A stretch of 64,000 nucleotides of DNA from Thermothielavioides terrestris NRRL 8126. Taxonomy: Eukaryota; Ascomycota; Sordariomycetes; Sordariales; Chaetomiaceae. Positions 63,993-64,000 of this stretch are shown here, piece by piece. Where the stretch lies: contig NC_016461.1 in the NCBI RefSeq assembly GCF_000226115.1, positions 124,001 to 188,000 of the forward strand, given 5' to 3'. The notes beneath the pieces were generated by a model. That model saw nothing but the letters and a program-made list of their open reading frames with translations, had not been told where the DNA came from and did no database searches. The position numbers and the translations under genes were made by a program. Positions within the stretch are counted from its first letter, which is position 1. Each line of letters opens with the position of its first letter.

Positions 63993-64000
63993 CCGGGGCA

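Overview
The window is nuclear DNA of a filamentous ascomycete, most likely a sordariomycete (Sordariales/Chaetomiaceae-like; this is inference). The evidence is GC-rich coding exons, short GT-AG introns with CTGAC-type branch sites, and a HET-domain gene. It also carries fungal-specific secreted families (GH75 chitosanase, CFEM, LysM, DUF4360, DUF7136, BAS2-like) and a Copia retrotransposon full of CpA-to-TpA stop codons, as left by repeat-induced point mutation (RIP). Exon joins were worked out by hand from splice signals and phase; every join reported keeps one open frame.

Layout. 0-5.5 kb: ribosomal protein uL14, NAD(P)-malic enzyme and a secreted GH75 chitosanase, all on the minus strand. 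6.5-9.3 kb: a plus-strand CFEM-like GPI protein, then about 1.8 kb of tandem repeats and simple sequence. 9.3-20.5 kb, all minus: a HET-domain protein, a 390-bp MITE and an 86-nt A tract, a duplicated BAS2-like small secreted protein, a FAT1-type very-long-chain acyl-CoA synthetase with an 18-threonine run, and a secreted multicopper oxidase. 20.5-29.9 kb: a broken gene relic, a small hypothetical protein, a long acidic protein whose reading frame holds one TAG, and a hypothetical with an intron. 31.6-34.6 kb: an eight-segment glycine-rich-domain (DUF1399/GRDP) protein gene.

35.9-43.7 kb is the most unusual region. An APH-family phosphotransferase gene is split, in frame, by a 6,167-bp composite retroelement with a GGAAG target duplication. 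Its outer ends are identical 79-bp LTRs. Inside are a RIP-degraded Copia body, a single 210-bp Copia-type LTR, a second copy of the primer-binding-site region, and a short TRIM-like body. A solo 80-bp LTR of the same family, with its own AAACG duplication, lies at 54.5 kb.

44-64 kb: a BTB-like protein; a tRNA-Thr(AGU) with a short intron; two iron/2-oxoglutarate-type oxygenases with an M20 amidohydrolase divergent from the second (a possible small pathway cluster); a DUF4360 secreted protein; a probable mitochondrial protein; a single-pass membrane protein; a UVRAG/Vps38 homologue; a three-LysM secreted protein with one GC-AG intron; and a DUF7136 GPI-type secreted protein at the right end. 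At least eight products are predicted to be secreted or surface-anchored. Apart from the oxygenase/hydrolase group, the genes look functionally unrelated.
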